Source: Duodenibacillus sp. (GTDB taxonomy: Bacteria > Pseudomonadota > Gammaproteobacteria > Burkholderiales > Burkholderiaceae_F). From it: a stretch of 59,007 nt of DNA. The position numbers were made by a program, and so were the translations under genes. Shown here piece after piece: positions 44,461 to 53,488 of this stretch. The notes under the pieces are model-generated. The model was not told the origin of the DNA. It saw only the letters and a program-made list of their open reading frames with translations, and did not search any database. Every line of letters begins with the position of its first letter. The first letter of the stretch is position 1. The DNA lies in contig JAGBZO010000015.1 of assembly GCA_017628205.1 (NCBI GenBank), positions 1 through 59,007 of the forward strand, written 5' to 3'.

Positions 44461-45041
44461 TTGTCGTATCTCCAGGCGCATGCTCATGACATGAACGCAT
44501 GCCCCGTCGTATGGTGTTTTACAAAACGACGATCCTGACAGGAAGGACTCCACCGTCAAAGATCGTCTTACTAGCGTACCGAGCCGTACGAAACGACGAA
44601 TCAACGTGTACGTTAGGGACGATTGTACGGCACAACGCTTGTCTTGTTGCGACGTTTCTTTCGCCTTTTTGTATCGTTATGCGGTTTTATTAAGTTTTTT
44701 AGGTAATTGTCTTTACTTTTCTTTCATTACTTTTGACTATCGAACATCAATCGAGAATAGATATTCTCTGTTACGAGTTGGAACAAAAAAGACATTTTTT
44801 CTCACATTCAGCCCATGCCGTTGGCGTGGTTTTTTTGTTATAGTTCGTCTTACCCAAACGCACCGTCCTCTCGAGGTCATAGTTCATTGATCTCTGGCGA
44901 AATTTCTCAAGTTTCAGTGCGTTGATCCGCCTTTTCTCCCTTCGTGTTTTTTTCACCGACCCATTGGGTCGAAGAAGCTTGTTGAGGGAAGGTTTGGACA
45001 CCGTTTCGATTTCATACACTCGTTTTTATAAAGGTACTCTT
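44461..45041. other. Long AT-rich intergenic region upstream of trxA
   Basis: This 581-bp divergent gap has no gene I can support. From about 44640 it becomes AT-rich. It holds a TTGACT hexamer (44733-44738), a dyad GAGAATA-GA-TATTCTC (44753-44768), a terminator-like hairpin (44813-44836), and a short hairpin CGACCC-ATT-GGGTCG (44957-44971). A weak TTGGAC/TACACT pair near 44995-45021 might be the trxA promoter. Confidence 0.6.
44813..44836 (+). terminator. Terminator-like hairpin in the gap upstream of trxA
   Basis: CCATGCC (44813-44819) pairs with GGCGTGG (44823-44829), 7 bp with one wobble and a GTT loop, and seven T follow. No gene lies upstream on this strand. It would therefore end a short non-coding RNA or attenuate a long trxA leader. 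Confidence 0.5.
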
Positions 45042-45371
45042 ATGAGCGACAAGATCCGCATGGTTAACGACGGCAACTTTGCCGACGAAGTCAAGAACGT
45101 TGCCGACGTTCCCGTTTTCGTTGATTTCTGGGCCCCCTGGTGCGGTCCCTGCCGTATGCTCGCTCCTTTGCTTGATCAGGCTGCCGTCGCTTACGAAGGC
45201 AAGGCCGTCATCGCCAAGTACAACGTTGACGAATCCAGCGACGTTGCCAATGAAAACGGCATCCGCGGCATCCCGACCATCCTCGTTTACAAGAACGGCG
45301 AAGTTGTCGGCCAGCACACCGGCGCGATGAACAAGGCTCAGCTCGATGCCTTCATCGAACAGTACTGCTAA
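45042..45371 (+). CDS. trxA: Thioredoxin
   Basis: TrxA is the general cytosolic disulfide reductase. The 109-residue product has the redox site WAPWCGPCRML and the cis-proline segment IRGIPTILVYKNGE. ATG 45042 follows AAAGGT. Longer in-frame starts lie in non-conserved leader DNA. It is 99 nt upstream of rho in the conserved betaproteobacterial trxA-rho arrangement. Confidence 0.97.
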   Translation: MSDKIRMVNDGNFADEVKNVADVPVFVDFWAPWCGPCRMLAPLLDQAAVAYEGKAVIAKYNVDESSDVANENGIRGIPTILVYKNGEVVGQHTGAMNKAQLDAFIEQYC

Positions 45372-45426
45372 TTTCCAACGTTAAAACGACGTTTCGCGGG
45401 GCATTCATTCGATGTCCCGCATATTC

Positions 45427-45470
45427 ATTTCTCCTTTCCCCCTTTCTCCCTTCCCCCTGTCCTCCTCAAA
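45427..45470 (+). promoter_or_regulatory. Polypyrimidine, rut-like tract abutting the rho start codon
   Basis: The ~44 bases before the rho ATG are almost entirely C and T, with one G, and end in CCTCCTCAAA. There is no purine-rich Shine-Dalgarno. Rho binds C-rich, G-poor RNA. Rho autoregulation through its leader is known in E. coli. The inference is a Rho-binding site that also covers the ribosome entry region. Confidence 0.6.
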
Positions 45471-46730
45471 ATGCATCTCTCCGAGCTTAAAACTCTGCAC
45501 ATCAGCCAGTTGCTCGACATGGCCACCGAGCTTGAAATCGACAATGCCCAACGCATGCGCAAACAAGAATTGATGTTTGCCATCTTGAAAAAGCGCTCCA
45601 AAGCCGGCGAACAAATTTTCGGCGACGGCACGCTTGAAGTCTTGCCCGACGGTTTCGGTTTCTTGCGCAGTCCCGACACCAATTACCTGGCCTCCACCGA
45701 TGACATTTACATCTCGCCGCAGCAGATTCGTCGCTTCAATCTGCATACGGGCGACACGATCGAAGGGGAAGTGCGTACGCCGACCAAGGAAAACGATCGC
45801 TACTTTGCTTTGGTCAAGGTGGAAAAGGTCAACGGCCACGCACCGGAAACGCTCAAGCACCGCATGTTGTTCGAAAACTTGACGCCGCTCTTCCCGAGCG
45901 AGCCCTTGCAACTCGAACGCAACATGCGCGGCGAAGAAAACTTGACCGGACGTTTGATCGACATCATCGCCCCCATCGGCAAGGGCCAGCGCGGTTTGAT
46001 CGTTGCCAGTCCGAAGTCCGGTAAGACCGTTCTGATGCAACATATCGCACACGCCATCACGACCAACCATCCCGATTGCGTCCTGATCGTCCTGTTGATC
46101 GACGAACGTCCCGAAGAAGTGACGGAAATGCAGCGCTCCGTTCGCGGCGAGGTCATCGCCTCCACGTTTGACGAACCGGCAACCCGTCACGTTCAAGTCG
46201 CCGAAATGGTGATCGAAAAAGCCAAGCGTTTGGCCGAAAGCAAAAAAGACGTCATCATTTTGTTGGATTCCATCACGCGTTTGGCTCGCGCCTACAATAC
46301 GGTCATCCCGAGCTCCGGCAAGGTTCTGACCGGCGGCGTCGACGCCAATGCATTGCATCGCCCGAAGCGTTTCTTCGGCGCCGCTCGCAATATCGAAGAA
46401 GGCGGTTCCCTCACCATTTTGGCCACCGCCTTGATCGACACCGGTTCTCGTATGGACGACGTGATTTACGAAGAGTTCAAGGGCACGGGCAACATGGAAA
46501 TCCATTTGGAACGCCGCCTTGCCGAAAAACGCGTTTATCCGGCCATCAACGTCAATCGCTCGGGCACGCGTCGTGAAGAACTTCTTCTCAAGCCCGACGT
46601 ACTGCAAAAGGTCTGGGTCTTGCGCAAGATTTTGTACGATATGGACGAAATCGAAGCGATGGAATTCCTGCTCGACAAGATTCGCAATACCAAGAGCAAC
46701 AACGAATTCTTCGACTTGATGCGCAAATAA
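45471..46730 (+). CDS. rho: Transcription termination factor Rho
   Basis: Rho is the hexameric RNA helicase that ends factor-dependent transcripts. The 419-residue product has the N-terminal helical domain ([18 protein letters not shown]), the cold-shock-like RNA-binding domain with [10 protein letters not shown], and the RecA-like ATPase with Walker [40 protein letters not shown] and the Q/R-loop [20 protein letters not shown]. Length and motifs are standard for betaproteobacteria. Translation starts at ATG 45471 without a visible Shine-Dalgarno. Confidence 0.98.
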   Translation: MHLSELKTLHISQLLDMATELEIDNAQRMRKQELMFAILKKRSKAGEQIFGDGTLEVLPDGFGFLRSPDTNYLASTDDIYISPQQIRRFNLHTGDTIEGEVRTPTKENDRYFALVKVEKVNGHAPETLKHRMLFENLTPLFPSEPLQLERNMRGEENLTGRLIDIIAPIGKGQRGLIVASPKSGKTVLMQHIAHAITTNHPDCVLIVLLIDERPEEVTEMQRSVRGEVIASTFDEPATRHVQVAEMVIEKAKRLAESKKDVIILLDSITRLARAYNTVIPSSGKVLTGGVDANALHRPKRFFGAARNIEEGGSLTILATALIDTGSRMDDVIYEEFKGTGNMEIHLERRLAEKRVYPAINVNRSGTRREELLLKPDVLQKVWVLRKILYDMDEIEAMEFLLDKIRNTKSNNEFFDLMRK

Positions 46731-46758
46731 ACGCTCCGGCGCTTCAATCCTCGCTCAC

Positions 46759-46801
46759 ACCCCCGTCGGCTCATTCTTCGGAATGCGGCAACGGGGGTTT
46801 G
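46759..46801 (+). terminator. Intrinsic terminator after rho
   Basis: ACCCCCGT (46759-46766) pairs with ACGGGGGT (46791-46798), and an inner CATTC-TTCG-GAATG stem carries a stable UUCG tetraloop. A short T tail follows. It ends the trxA-rho transcript before the L31 gene. Confidence 0.75.
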
Positions 46802-46891
46802 ATTATTCTATCTAGGTAGCGCGACGAACGAGCTTTGCGGAAGCGATGGGGGCTTCGATCTCGAATTTGTTCTTATTTTTCGCTGAAGCTC

Positions 46892-46920
46892 TTGATTTTG
46901 CATATGTTTTCGTGGATAAT
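46892..46920 (+). promoter_or_regulatory. Sigma70-type promoter for rpmE2
   Basis: TTGATT (46892-46897) and GATAAT (46915-46920) are separated by exactly 17 bases, about 120 bp upstream of the L31 start. This gives a leader of roughly 110 nt. Nothing else is supportable in the 310-bp rho-rpmE2 gap except the rho terminator and a small GAAGC/GCTTC hairpin near 46840. Confidence 0.5.
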
Positions 46921-47040
46921 GTTGGCCTTTCCCAGTTGGGCACGTGGGAGGCATGCCTGTCGTAAGACCATTGAGACGAGAATGGCGGACACGCAAGGCA
47001 TCCAGGGCGACCGACACAAACTACTCGGAATTTTTATCAA

Positions 47041-47295
47041 ATGAAAAAGAACATTCACCCCGAATACCGCGACGTTGCTTTCGTCGACCTCTCCATCAAC
47101 AAGACCTTCATCATTGCTTCTTCCGTAGCAACGAAGGAAACGATCGAAATCGACGGCGTCACCTACCCGCTCTTCAAGCTCGATACCTCTTCTGAAAGCC
47201 ACCCCTTCTACACCGGTGCTCAGACCCGTATCGTTGAAGCCGGTCGTGTTGAAAAGTTCCGCGCCAAGTACGCTGCCGCTTTGGGTACCAAGTAA
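47041..47295 (+). CDS. rpmE2: 50S ribosomal protein L31, type B
   Basis: The 84-residue protein starts MKKNIHPEYRDVAFVDLS, has the type B signature SSESHPFYTGAQT, and lacks the CxxC zinc ligands of type A L31. Type B proteins can replace the zinc form when zinc is scarce, or may be the only L31. There is no obvious Zur box upstream. Strong codon bias fits a ribosomal protein. Confidence 0.96.
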   Translation: MKKNIHPEYRDVAFVDLSINKTFIIASSVATKETIEIDGVTYPLFKLDTSSESHPFYTGAQTRIVEAGRVEKFRAKYAAALGTK

Positions 47296-47340
47296 TAGCG
47301 CTTGTGCTGAACACGAAAGGAAAGATTTGCTTTCCTTCAC

Positions 47341-47383
47341 AAAAGGCAGTTATACCTGCAATCGGTATTACTGCCTTTTTTTT
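47341..47383 (+). terminator. Intrinsic terminator after rpmE2
   Basis: AAAAGGCAGT (47341-47350) and ACTGCCTTTT (47370-47379) extend through ATACC/GGTAT with one mismatch and a TGCAATC loop, followed by T to 47383. A second small hairpin (AAGGAAAG/CTTTCCTT, 47317-47337) lies just upstream. Confidence 0.9.
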
Positions 47384-47431
47384 CGTTTATGCTTAGGGCA
47401 ACGACCTTTACGTCATCATCCGACTTTCGTC

Positions 47432-49165
47432 ATGTTTGAACTGCGACTGACTCCCGCCAACGTATCCGCTCAGGCCGCTCAGAAACTGCCCCGTTGGGCT
47501 TTGTGGGCCGTTCTTATTTTGTTTATGTTGCCGGCTCTCTTGTCTCGCGACATTTGGACCGTTCGCGAAGCCGCCGCATTCGGCGAAATGCTGGAAATGT
47601 CCCAAGGCAATTTCATGTCTTGGTTGCTTCCGACGAGCTCCGACGTCTACGTTTCGGATCACGGCCCTCTGGCTACCTGGGTCGGCGCTCTCTTCATCAA
47701 ATTGTTCGGCGGTTGGATTTCGCCGATCGTCGCCTCGCGACTGACGGCGACCATTTGGTTTGCCATCGCAACGGCGGGGATCTGGTACGGCACGTGGTAT
47801 TTGGCCCGTCGTCGTGAAGCGCAACCCATCGCTCAGGTTTTTGGCGTCTCCGCTTCGTACCGCGACTACGGTCGCTTGATTTCGGATGCGGCCACGCTCT
47901 TTTTCGTTTCCATCTGCGGATTGGCCGTTCGCCATCACGAGGCCACGTACGAAACGGCCGAGTTGGCCTTGGTCGCCATGGCTTATTTCGGTTGCACGTG
48001 GTCCATGTCGCGTCCCTATTGGGGCGCCATGATTGCCGGTTTGGCCAGCGGCGCCGTCATGTTGACCGCCAGCCTGTTGTCCGGCATCACGGTCCTGTTG
48101 GCCGCCTGTCTGTCGCAACTGGTCGTTAACGTGCGCGGACGTACCGATACGAAAATTACGATTGCCGTTGCAACGGCTTTGATCACGTTCAGTCTGTGGC
48201 CTTTCACGGCGCTGTTGTTTGCCGGTGAAAACGCGACCGCCTACTTCGTTCTCTGGGCTCAGGCGCAAGCCAACGTCTTTGGCATCTTCAATCAATCCGA
48301 GATCATCTGGTTCCTGCAACACGTCTTGTGGTACCTGTGTCCCGTATTGCCTTTTGCGATCGCCGCCGTCTGGTTCTGGCGCCATCAACTCGGCACGCCC
48401 ATGCTGTCCATGCCGTTGGCCTTTGTCGCCGCCTGGGCCATCGGCTTTTTAATTTCGGACAGCCTGTCGGCCGAGGATCTGTTCGCCATTCTGATTCCTG
48501 CATTGTGCACGTTGGCCGCGTTCGGTTTGATCGCCGTGCGCCGCTCTTGGCGCAGCATGCTCGACTGTTTTGCCATCACCAGCTTTTGCCTGATGCTGTT
48601 TCTGTTGTGGGCGTATTGGATCGCCTGGCAGATCGGCGTCCCCGTCAAAATGTATGAATCGGCCGCTCGTTTGGCGCCTTCCCTCGCTCCCTCCGCGGTC
48701 TTGCAATGGCCTGTCGGCGGAGCCGTACTGGCAACGTTGGTGTGGCTGTATTTCTCTTACCAACGTCTACGCGCTCATCCCAAGGTGTTGTGGACCGGTC
48801 CGTGGCTCGGTGCCGTCGGCATGACGTGTTTGTGGTGTGTTGTGATCGGTTTGTTCAGTACCGCCGTTGACGCCAACCGCAGCTATCGTTCGGTAGCGCA
48901 AGATCTGCGCAAAGAGTTGACCACGATGAATTTCATCCCCGGAGTCGATTGCGTCTACACCGGTTCGATGCCCGCAGGCGTTTCCGCCGTCTTGGGTTAC
49001 TATGGCCAGCTGAACGTGACGCGCGTTGAGCCTTCGGTCTGCCGCTATGAAATTACGCGTACGACGGCTAAGGCACTGGGACCGGCTCCGTTGCCTCGCG
49101 CTTACAAGCGCGAATCGCAAACCCAAGAACGCTTCATCGCACTGAAACGTTCGCCGTTCATGTGA
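47432..49165 (+). CDS. ArnT-like glycosyltransferase family membrane protein
   Basis: The 577-residue protein has about eleven to twelve hydrophobic segments. Its first periplasmic loop contains SRDIWTVREAAAFGEM, the acidic position typical of GT-C/PMT-type enzymes such as ArnT (usually DE-rich), and YVSDHGPLATWV. A C-terminal soluble domain (about 490-577) has a CVYTGSMPAGVSAVLGYYG stretch. Substrate is unknown. It may modify lipid A or another envelope glycan. Start ATG 47432 has no clear Shine-Dalgarno. The stop is immediately followed by the opposing ugpQ stop. Confidence 0.75.
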   Translation: MFELRLTPANVSAQAAQKLPRWALWAVLILFMLPALLSRDIWTVREAAAFGEMLEMSQGNFMSWLLPTSSDVYVSDHGPLATWVGALFIKLFGGWISPIVASRLTATIWFAIATAGIWYGTWYLARRREAQPIAQVFGVSASYRDYGRLISDAATLFFVSICGLAVRHHEATYETAELALVAMAYFGCTWSMSRPYWGAMIAGLASGAVMLTASLLSGITVLLAACLSQLVVNVRGRTDTKITIAVATALITFSLWPFTALLFAGENATAYFVLWAQAQANVFGIFNQSEIIWFLQHVLWYLCPVLPFAIAAVWFWRHQLGTPMLSMPLAFVAAWAIGFLISDSLSAEDLFAILIPALCTLAAFGLIAVRRSWRSMLDCFAITSFCLMLFLLWAYWIAWQIGVPVKMYESAARLAPSLAPSAVLQWPVGGAVLATLVWLYFSYQRLRAHPKVLWTGPWLGAVGMTCLWCVVIGLFSTAVDANRSYRSVAQDLRKELTTMNFIPGVDCVYTGSMPAGVSAVLGYYGQLNVTRVEPSVCRYEITRTTAKALGPAPLPRAYKRESQTQERFIALKRSPFM

Positions 49166-49921
49166 TCAGCCGACAACAATCGGCTGTAAAAGATCCATTC
49201 GATTGGTGCAAACGGCATCGACTCCCATCGCAAGGAGTTTCGATGCCGTTTTTGCATCGTCAACCGTATAACACATGACGCCCCATCCGTTGGCATGAGC
49301 CCTCAGAACCATGTCCGGGGTGATCTCGCGGTAGTTGGGGTGTACGGCCACGACGTCCAACGATCGAGCCAACTGCTCCCAATCGTCGGGCAAGCGCTCG
49401 AACAAAATCCCTCGCGGAAATCGCGGCGCCAACATCTGCATCTGACGCAGACTCTCTAAAGAAAACGAGGAAATCAAAGGAAGCGGCGCACGATCGCCGT
49501 CGTAATACCGCGTCACCATGGCGGCGAGCTCACGTGCCGTGCGCACATCTTCACCCGTGCACGGTTTAATCTCGATGTTCATCGCGATGTCGTGTTCGAT
49601 CGACCATTCGATCGCCCGATCCAAGCGGCAAACGCGCTCGCCCCGATAGTCCGGGCCGAATCGCACCCCCGCATCGAGTCGACTCATCTCGAGGTACGTG
49701 CGATCACCCACGCACCCTTCGCCCTCGATGGCTCGCCCGAGTTGCTCGTCATGCGACAAAATCAGCACGCCGTCACGGGTCAGCATCGCATCGACTTCCA
49801 CCATACGACAGCCCAAGCTTTCGGCCAATGCAAAGCCGCGGAGCGTATTTTCAGGCGCCAACGTGCCGCTGGCACGGTGCGCCACCAACCTCGGATAGGA
49901 CCAATACCGCGTCCCGAACAT
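49166..49921 (-). CDS. ugpQ: Glycerophosphodiester phosphodiesterase
   Basis: The enzyme cleaves deacylated phospholipid headgroups to glycerol-3-phosphate. The 251-residue cytosolic protein has the GDPD motifs VAHRASGTLAPENTL, EVDAMLTRDGVLILSHDE (catalytic HR, E, D and H) and NIEIKP, and the C-terminal WGVMCYTVDD. It lies 15 nt after the first ABC exporter gene. The symbol ugpQ is by family. No ugp transporter is nearby. Confidence 0.92.
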   Translation of the reverse strand: MFGTRYWSYPRLVAHRASGTLAPENTLRGFALAESLGCRMVEVDAMLTRDGVLILSHDEQLGRAIEGEGCVGDRTYLEMSRLDAGVRFGPDYRGERVCRLDRAIEWSIEHDIAMNIEIKPCTGEDVRTARELAAMVTRYYDGDRAPLPLISSFSLESLRQMQMLAPRFPRGILFERLPDDWEQLARSLDVVAVHPNYREITPDMVLRAHANGWGVMCYTVDDAKTASKLLAMGVDAVCTNRMDLLQPIVVG

Positions 49922-49936
49922 GCTGCAAACCTCGGC

Positions 49937-51679
49937 TTAGTTGGTGATGCCTTGCAATCGGCTCAGTTGAGCGAACTCGCCGTCACTCGCCATCAGTTCG
50001 TCCCACGTACCGCTCTCAACGATACGACCGTCTCGCATCACGATGATGCGATCGACGTGTTCGATACTCGAGAAGCGATGGGCGACCGTAATGCACGTAC
50101 GACCTTGACGCAACGCTTCGAGCGCCTCTTTGATATGGTGTTCTGTTTCGCTGTCCAAAGCGCTGGTCGCTTCGTCGAAAATCAAAATCGGCGCGTCTTT
50201 CAACAAGGCGCGTGCAATGGCCACGCGTTGGCGCTGACCGCCGGACAACAAACCGCCCTCGTCGCCCACGGGCATGTCCAAGCCCTTTTCATGCGAACGA
50301 ACAAACGAGGACAAACCGGCCGCATCCACCACGCGCCAAAGATCTTCTTCGGTCGCATTCGGATAGCCGTAAGCAATGTTGTCGCGCAACGAAGCGTCAA
50401 ACAAAACGGGATCCTGAGTGACGATGGAAATTTGATCGCGCAAACTGGCCAACGTCAACTCTTTCACGTCAACGCCGTCCAACAAAATACGTCCGGAAGT
50501 TGCCTCCCAAAAACGCGGAATCATGTTGATGACCGTCGTTTTGCCCGAGCCGGAAGCCCCGACCAAAGCCACGTACTCGCCGGGACGAATCGTGAGATTC
50601 AATCCCTTTAACGCGTCCTTGTCCGACGTGGGATAACGCAACGTCACGTCCTCAAAAACCAGCTGACCCCGGGCCTTTTCAAGCGTTCGGGTTCCCTTGT
50701 CGTTTTCGCACTCGATGTCCAACACGGTGAAAATGCTTTCGGCCGCTGCGGAAATGCTGGCGAACGTACCGTTCAAGCTGGACAAATGGCGCACGGGCGC
50801 CTTGAGCATCAGCAAGGCGGTCAAGAACGTGATGAATTCGCCGATCGTGAGCAGCCCCTTTTGCGCCTCGAACAATGCAACAGCCACGACAAAAGCGACC
50901 GCCAACATCGTCATTACTTGGCTGACGGGGGTCGAGAGACTTTCCAATTTCGTCGTTTTGACAGCTAACTTGGCTATGCGCTCGTTGACCTTGGCAAAGC
51001 GTCGATCTTCAAAATCATACGTCCCGCTGATCTTCACGATGCGTTCGGCATCGTAAGACTCTTCCACACGGGAGATCATCGACGCGACCGTTTCTTGACT
51101 TTCTTTGACGATCTTTCTGACGCGTTTGGCAATACGGCGGAAAATGAAAATCAGCCCCGGCAAGGCGACGAACGTTACGAGCGTCAGCTGCCAGTTATGC
51201 CAAAACAAAACGCCCAACAACCCGAGCACTTGCAACGAATCGCGAACCAGAACGATCACAGCATTGGCGGCTCCCCCCAACGCAACACCCGCCTCGTTGA
51301 CGAACTTCGAGCTCACGAGCCCCGTCGTATTGTCTTGATAGGCTTGAGAGGGCCAACGCAGAAAACGTTCGAACATCGCCACACGGATGGTTTTCAAAAC
51401 GTTTTGACTGACTTTGGCCATCAAAAACGAACTGACGATCGTGCAGACAGCAAACCCGACCGTGACGCCGATCAATGCCGCGGGGGCCGCCCATACGACC
51501 CAAGCAGCTTGGTTGTAAAAACCGGCATCGGTGATCTTGCCCAAAAGGCTTGCCGTGATCGAGGAAGTACTGGCCGAACCGATCAGGAACAAACAAGCCA
51601 ACAACAGCGTGCCCTTGTACGGCCAAAAGTAGCCGTACAGTCGACGCAAACTCGGATCCATGCGACTGAACAACTTCAT
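49937..51679 (-). CDS. MsbA-like ABC exporter (second of a tandem pair)
   Basis: This is a 580-residue half-transporter. Residues ~1-320 hold six transmembrane helices, and ~340-575 an ATPase with Walker A VGASGSGKTTVI, the signature LSGGQRQRVAIA, Walker B ILIFDEATSALD and the H-loop VAHRFSS. Both catalytic Glu and His are present. MsbA-type proteins flip lipid A or other lipids. Its ATG overlaps the stop of the upstream paralogue (ATGA). Confidence 0.88.
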   Translation of the reverse strand: MKLFSRMDPSLRRLYGYFWPYKGTLLLACLFLIGSASTSSITASLLGKITDAGFYNQAAWVVWAAPAALIGVTVGFAVCTIVSSFLMAKVSQNVLKTIRVAMFERFLRWPSQAYQDNTTGLVSSKFVNEAGVALGGAANAVIVLVRDSLQVLGLLGVLFWHNWQLTLVTFVALPGLIFIFRRIAKRVRKIVKESQETVASMISRVEESYDAERIVKISGTYDFEDRRFAKVNERIAKLAVKTTKLESLSTPVSQVMTMLAVAFVVAVALFEAQKGLLTIGEFITFLTALLMLKAPVRHLSSLNGTFASISAAAESIFTVLDIECENDKGTRTLEKARGQLVFEDVTLRYPTSDKDALKGLNLTIRPGEYVALVGASGSGKTTVINMIPRFWEATSGRILLDGVDVKELTLASLRDQISIVTQDPVLFDASLRDNIAYGYPNATEEDLWRVVDAAGLSSFVRSHEKGLDMPVGDEGGLLSGGQRQRVAIARALLKDAPILIFDEATSALDSETEHHIKEALEALRQGRTCITVAHRFSSIEHVDRIIVMRDGRIVESGTWDELMASDGEFAQLSRLQGITN

Positions 51680-53442
51680 TGTGCGGCCCCTTCTTGTTCT
51701 GACTGCATCGACTGCAGACGACAGAGCTTGGCGTAAAACCCGTCGTGAGCCAACAGTTCGGCGCGCGTCCCTTGTTCCTGAATTTTGCCGTCCGCCATGG
51801 CCACGATCTTCGTGGCGTTTTCAATCGTGGACAACCGATGCGCCACGACAAACGACGTGCGTCCGCGCATCAACTCCTGCAATGCGTCCTTGATCTTGGC
51901 TTCGCTCTCGCTGTCAAGCGCGCTGGTCGCTTCGTCCAAAATCAAAATCGGCGCGTTTTTCAGCAGGGCTCGCGCAATGGAAATGCGTTGCTTCTGTCCG
52001 CCGGACAAACGATTGCCGCCTTCTCCGACCATAGTTTCCAACCCGTCGGGCAGAGACTCGATCACTTCGGTCAGAGCTGACGCTTCAATCGCGCGCACCA
52101 CCGCCTCTTCCGAGACATTTTCACTACCGTAGAGGATATTGTTGCGGATCGTATCGTCAAACAAGATGACGTCCTGAGAGACCACGGCAATGTGTCGACG
52201 CAACGAAGCCAACGTCATCTCTTGCGTGTCGACGCCGTCAATCAAAATTCGTCCCCGTGTCGGATTCCAGAAACGAGGAATCATGTTGACAAGAGACGAT
52301 TTACCCGAACCGGAGTACCCGACCAACGCCACGCAATCACCCGCGTTTACCTCCAAGTTGAAATCGTGTACCGAATCGATCTTTGCTTTCGGATAGCGCA
52401 AGCTAACATGATCAAAGGTGAGATGCCCCTTACATGCTTCAAACTCAATCACCCCGCGGTCATCTTCGACAGCCGTGTCTAACATGTGGAAAATACTTTT
52501 ACTGGCCACACTCATCATCGTGAGGCTGGCATTGACCCCGGCCAGATTACGCAAAGGTGGCATCAGCAACAACAACGCGGCCAAGAAGGTGACGAAATCC
52601 CCCATGGTCAAATCGCCCGTCTGCGTTTGGTACATCGCAAAGGCCAACACAAAGCCCACGCCGCACATGCAAATCAGCTGGGTCAACGGCGCGCCCAACG
52701 CGGTGATCTTGGTCATGTCGACCATCATCTTGCGCACGCATTCGTTAGTATGTTCGAACTTTGCATTCTCTGCGGGATACATGTTGGCCAATTTGACAAC
52801 GCGTTGACCGCGATGCACTTCCTTGACACGCACCAATATGGAGCCCAACGTGGCCTGCGTCGATGCCATAACTCCACGCATTTTTTGCGAGATATATCGC
52901 AACAACCAACCGATAAACGGCGCCATTACGAGGCTGACGATCGCCAAACGCCAATCCTGCCAAAACAAGAGTCCCGTCAGACAAACGACCTGAACGGCGT
53001 CACGAACCACCACAATACTGGCTTTTGTCGCAGTTGACAGCGCTCTATTGGCTTCGAATACGAACTTGGAACCGATTTTTCCCGCGGAGTTATCGAGATA
53101 GGACTTGGCCGGCCAACGCAAAAACTGATGGAACATTTGTTGTCGCAGCGTTTGCATTACGGACTGGCTGACCTTGCCGAGCAAATAGTTGCTCATGAAC
53201 ATGCTGCCGCCATGCAAAATCGACACCAAAATGAGCCCGACGGGAGCGGCGACGATAATCCATGCGGCCTGATCGTAAAAGCCGACGTCGGTGAGCTTGC
53301 CGAGTAAACTCGCGATCAAAGACGAACCCAAGCCCGCCGTGATCATAAAAAAGATGGCCGACGCAATGTACCCCTTATACGGGGGCAAATAGGTGAGCAA
53401 TCGCCTCAAACTCGGACTGAGCGAGGGTAATTTCCATTGCAT
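51676..53442 (-). CDS. MsbA-like ABC exporter (first of a tandem pair)
   Basis: The 588-residue paralogue of the next gene shares its opening layout (SLRRLLTYLPPYKGY, SLLGKLTDVGFYDQAAW). It carries an intact ATPase: Walker A VGYSGSGKSSLV, signature LSGGQKQRISIA, Walker B ILILDEATSALD, H-loop VAHRLST. GGAG is seven bases before the ATG. The pair could be a heterodimer or two homodimeric lipid flippases. Which one is MsbA proper is not decidable here. Confidence 0.88.
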   Translation of the reverse strand: MQWKLPSLSPSLRRLLTYLPPYKGYIASAIFFMITAGLGSSLIASLLGKLTDVGFYDQAAWIIVAAPVGLILVSILHGGSMFMSNYLLGKVSQSVMQTLRQQMFHQFLRWPAKSYLDNSAGKIGSKFVFEANRALSTATKASIVVVRDAVQVVCLTGLLFWQDWRLAIVSLVMAPFIGWLLRYISQKMRGVMASTQATLGSILVRVKEVHRGQRVVKLANMYPAENAKFEHTNECVRKMMVDMTKITALGAPLTQLICMCGVGFVLAFAMYQTQTGDLTMGDFVTFLAALLLLMPPLRNLAGVNASLTMMSVASKSIFHMLDTAVEDDRGVIEFEACKGHLTFDHVSLRYPKAKIDSVHDFNLEVNAGDCVALVGYSGSGKSSLVNMIPRFWNPTRGRILIDGVDTQEMTLASLRRHIAVVSQDVILFDDTIRNNILYGSENVSEEAVVRAIEASALTEVIESLPDGLETMVGEGGNRLSGGQKQRISIARALLKNAPILILDEATSALDSESEAKIKDALQELMRGRTSFVVAHRLSTIENATKIVAMADGKIQEQGTRAELLAHDGFYAKLCRLQSMQSEQEGAAQ

Positions 53443-53488
53443 TCACTAACTCCAGTCAATTCCGTTCCAACGGCGTTGCGACAACGCC

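Noticed and set aside
44461-44604. Longer N-terminus for the amino-acid binding protein
   Set aside because: A clean signal peptide starts at ATG 44460 with GGAGA upstream. The added residues would hide it.
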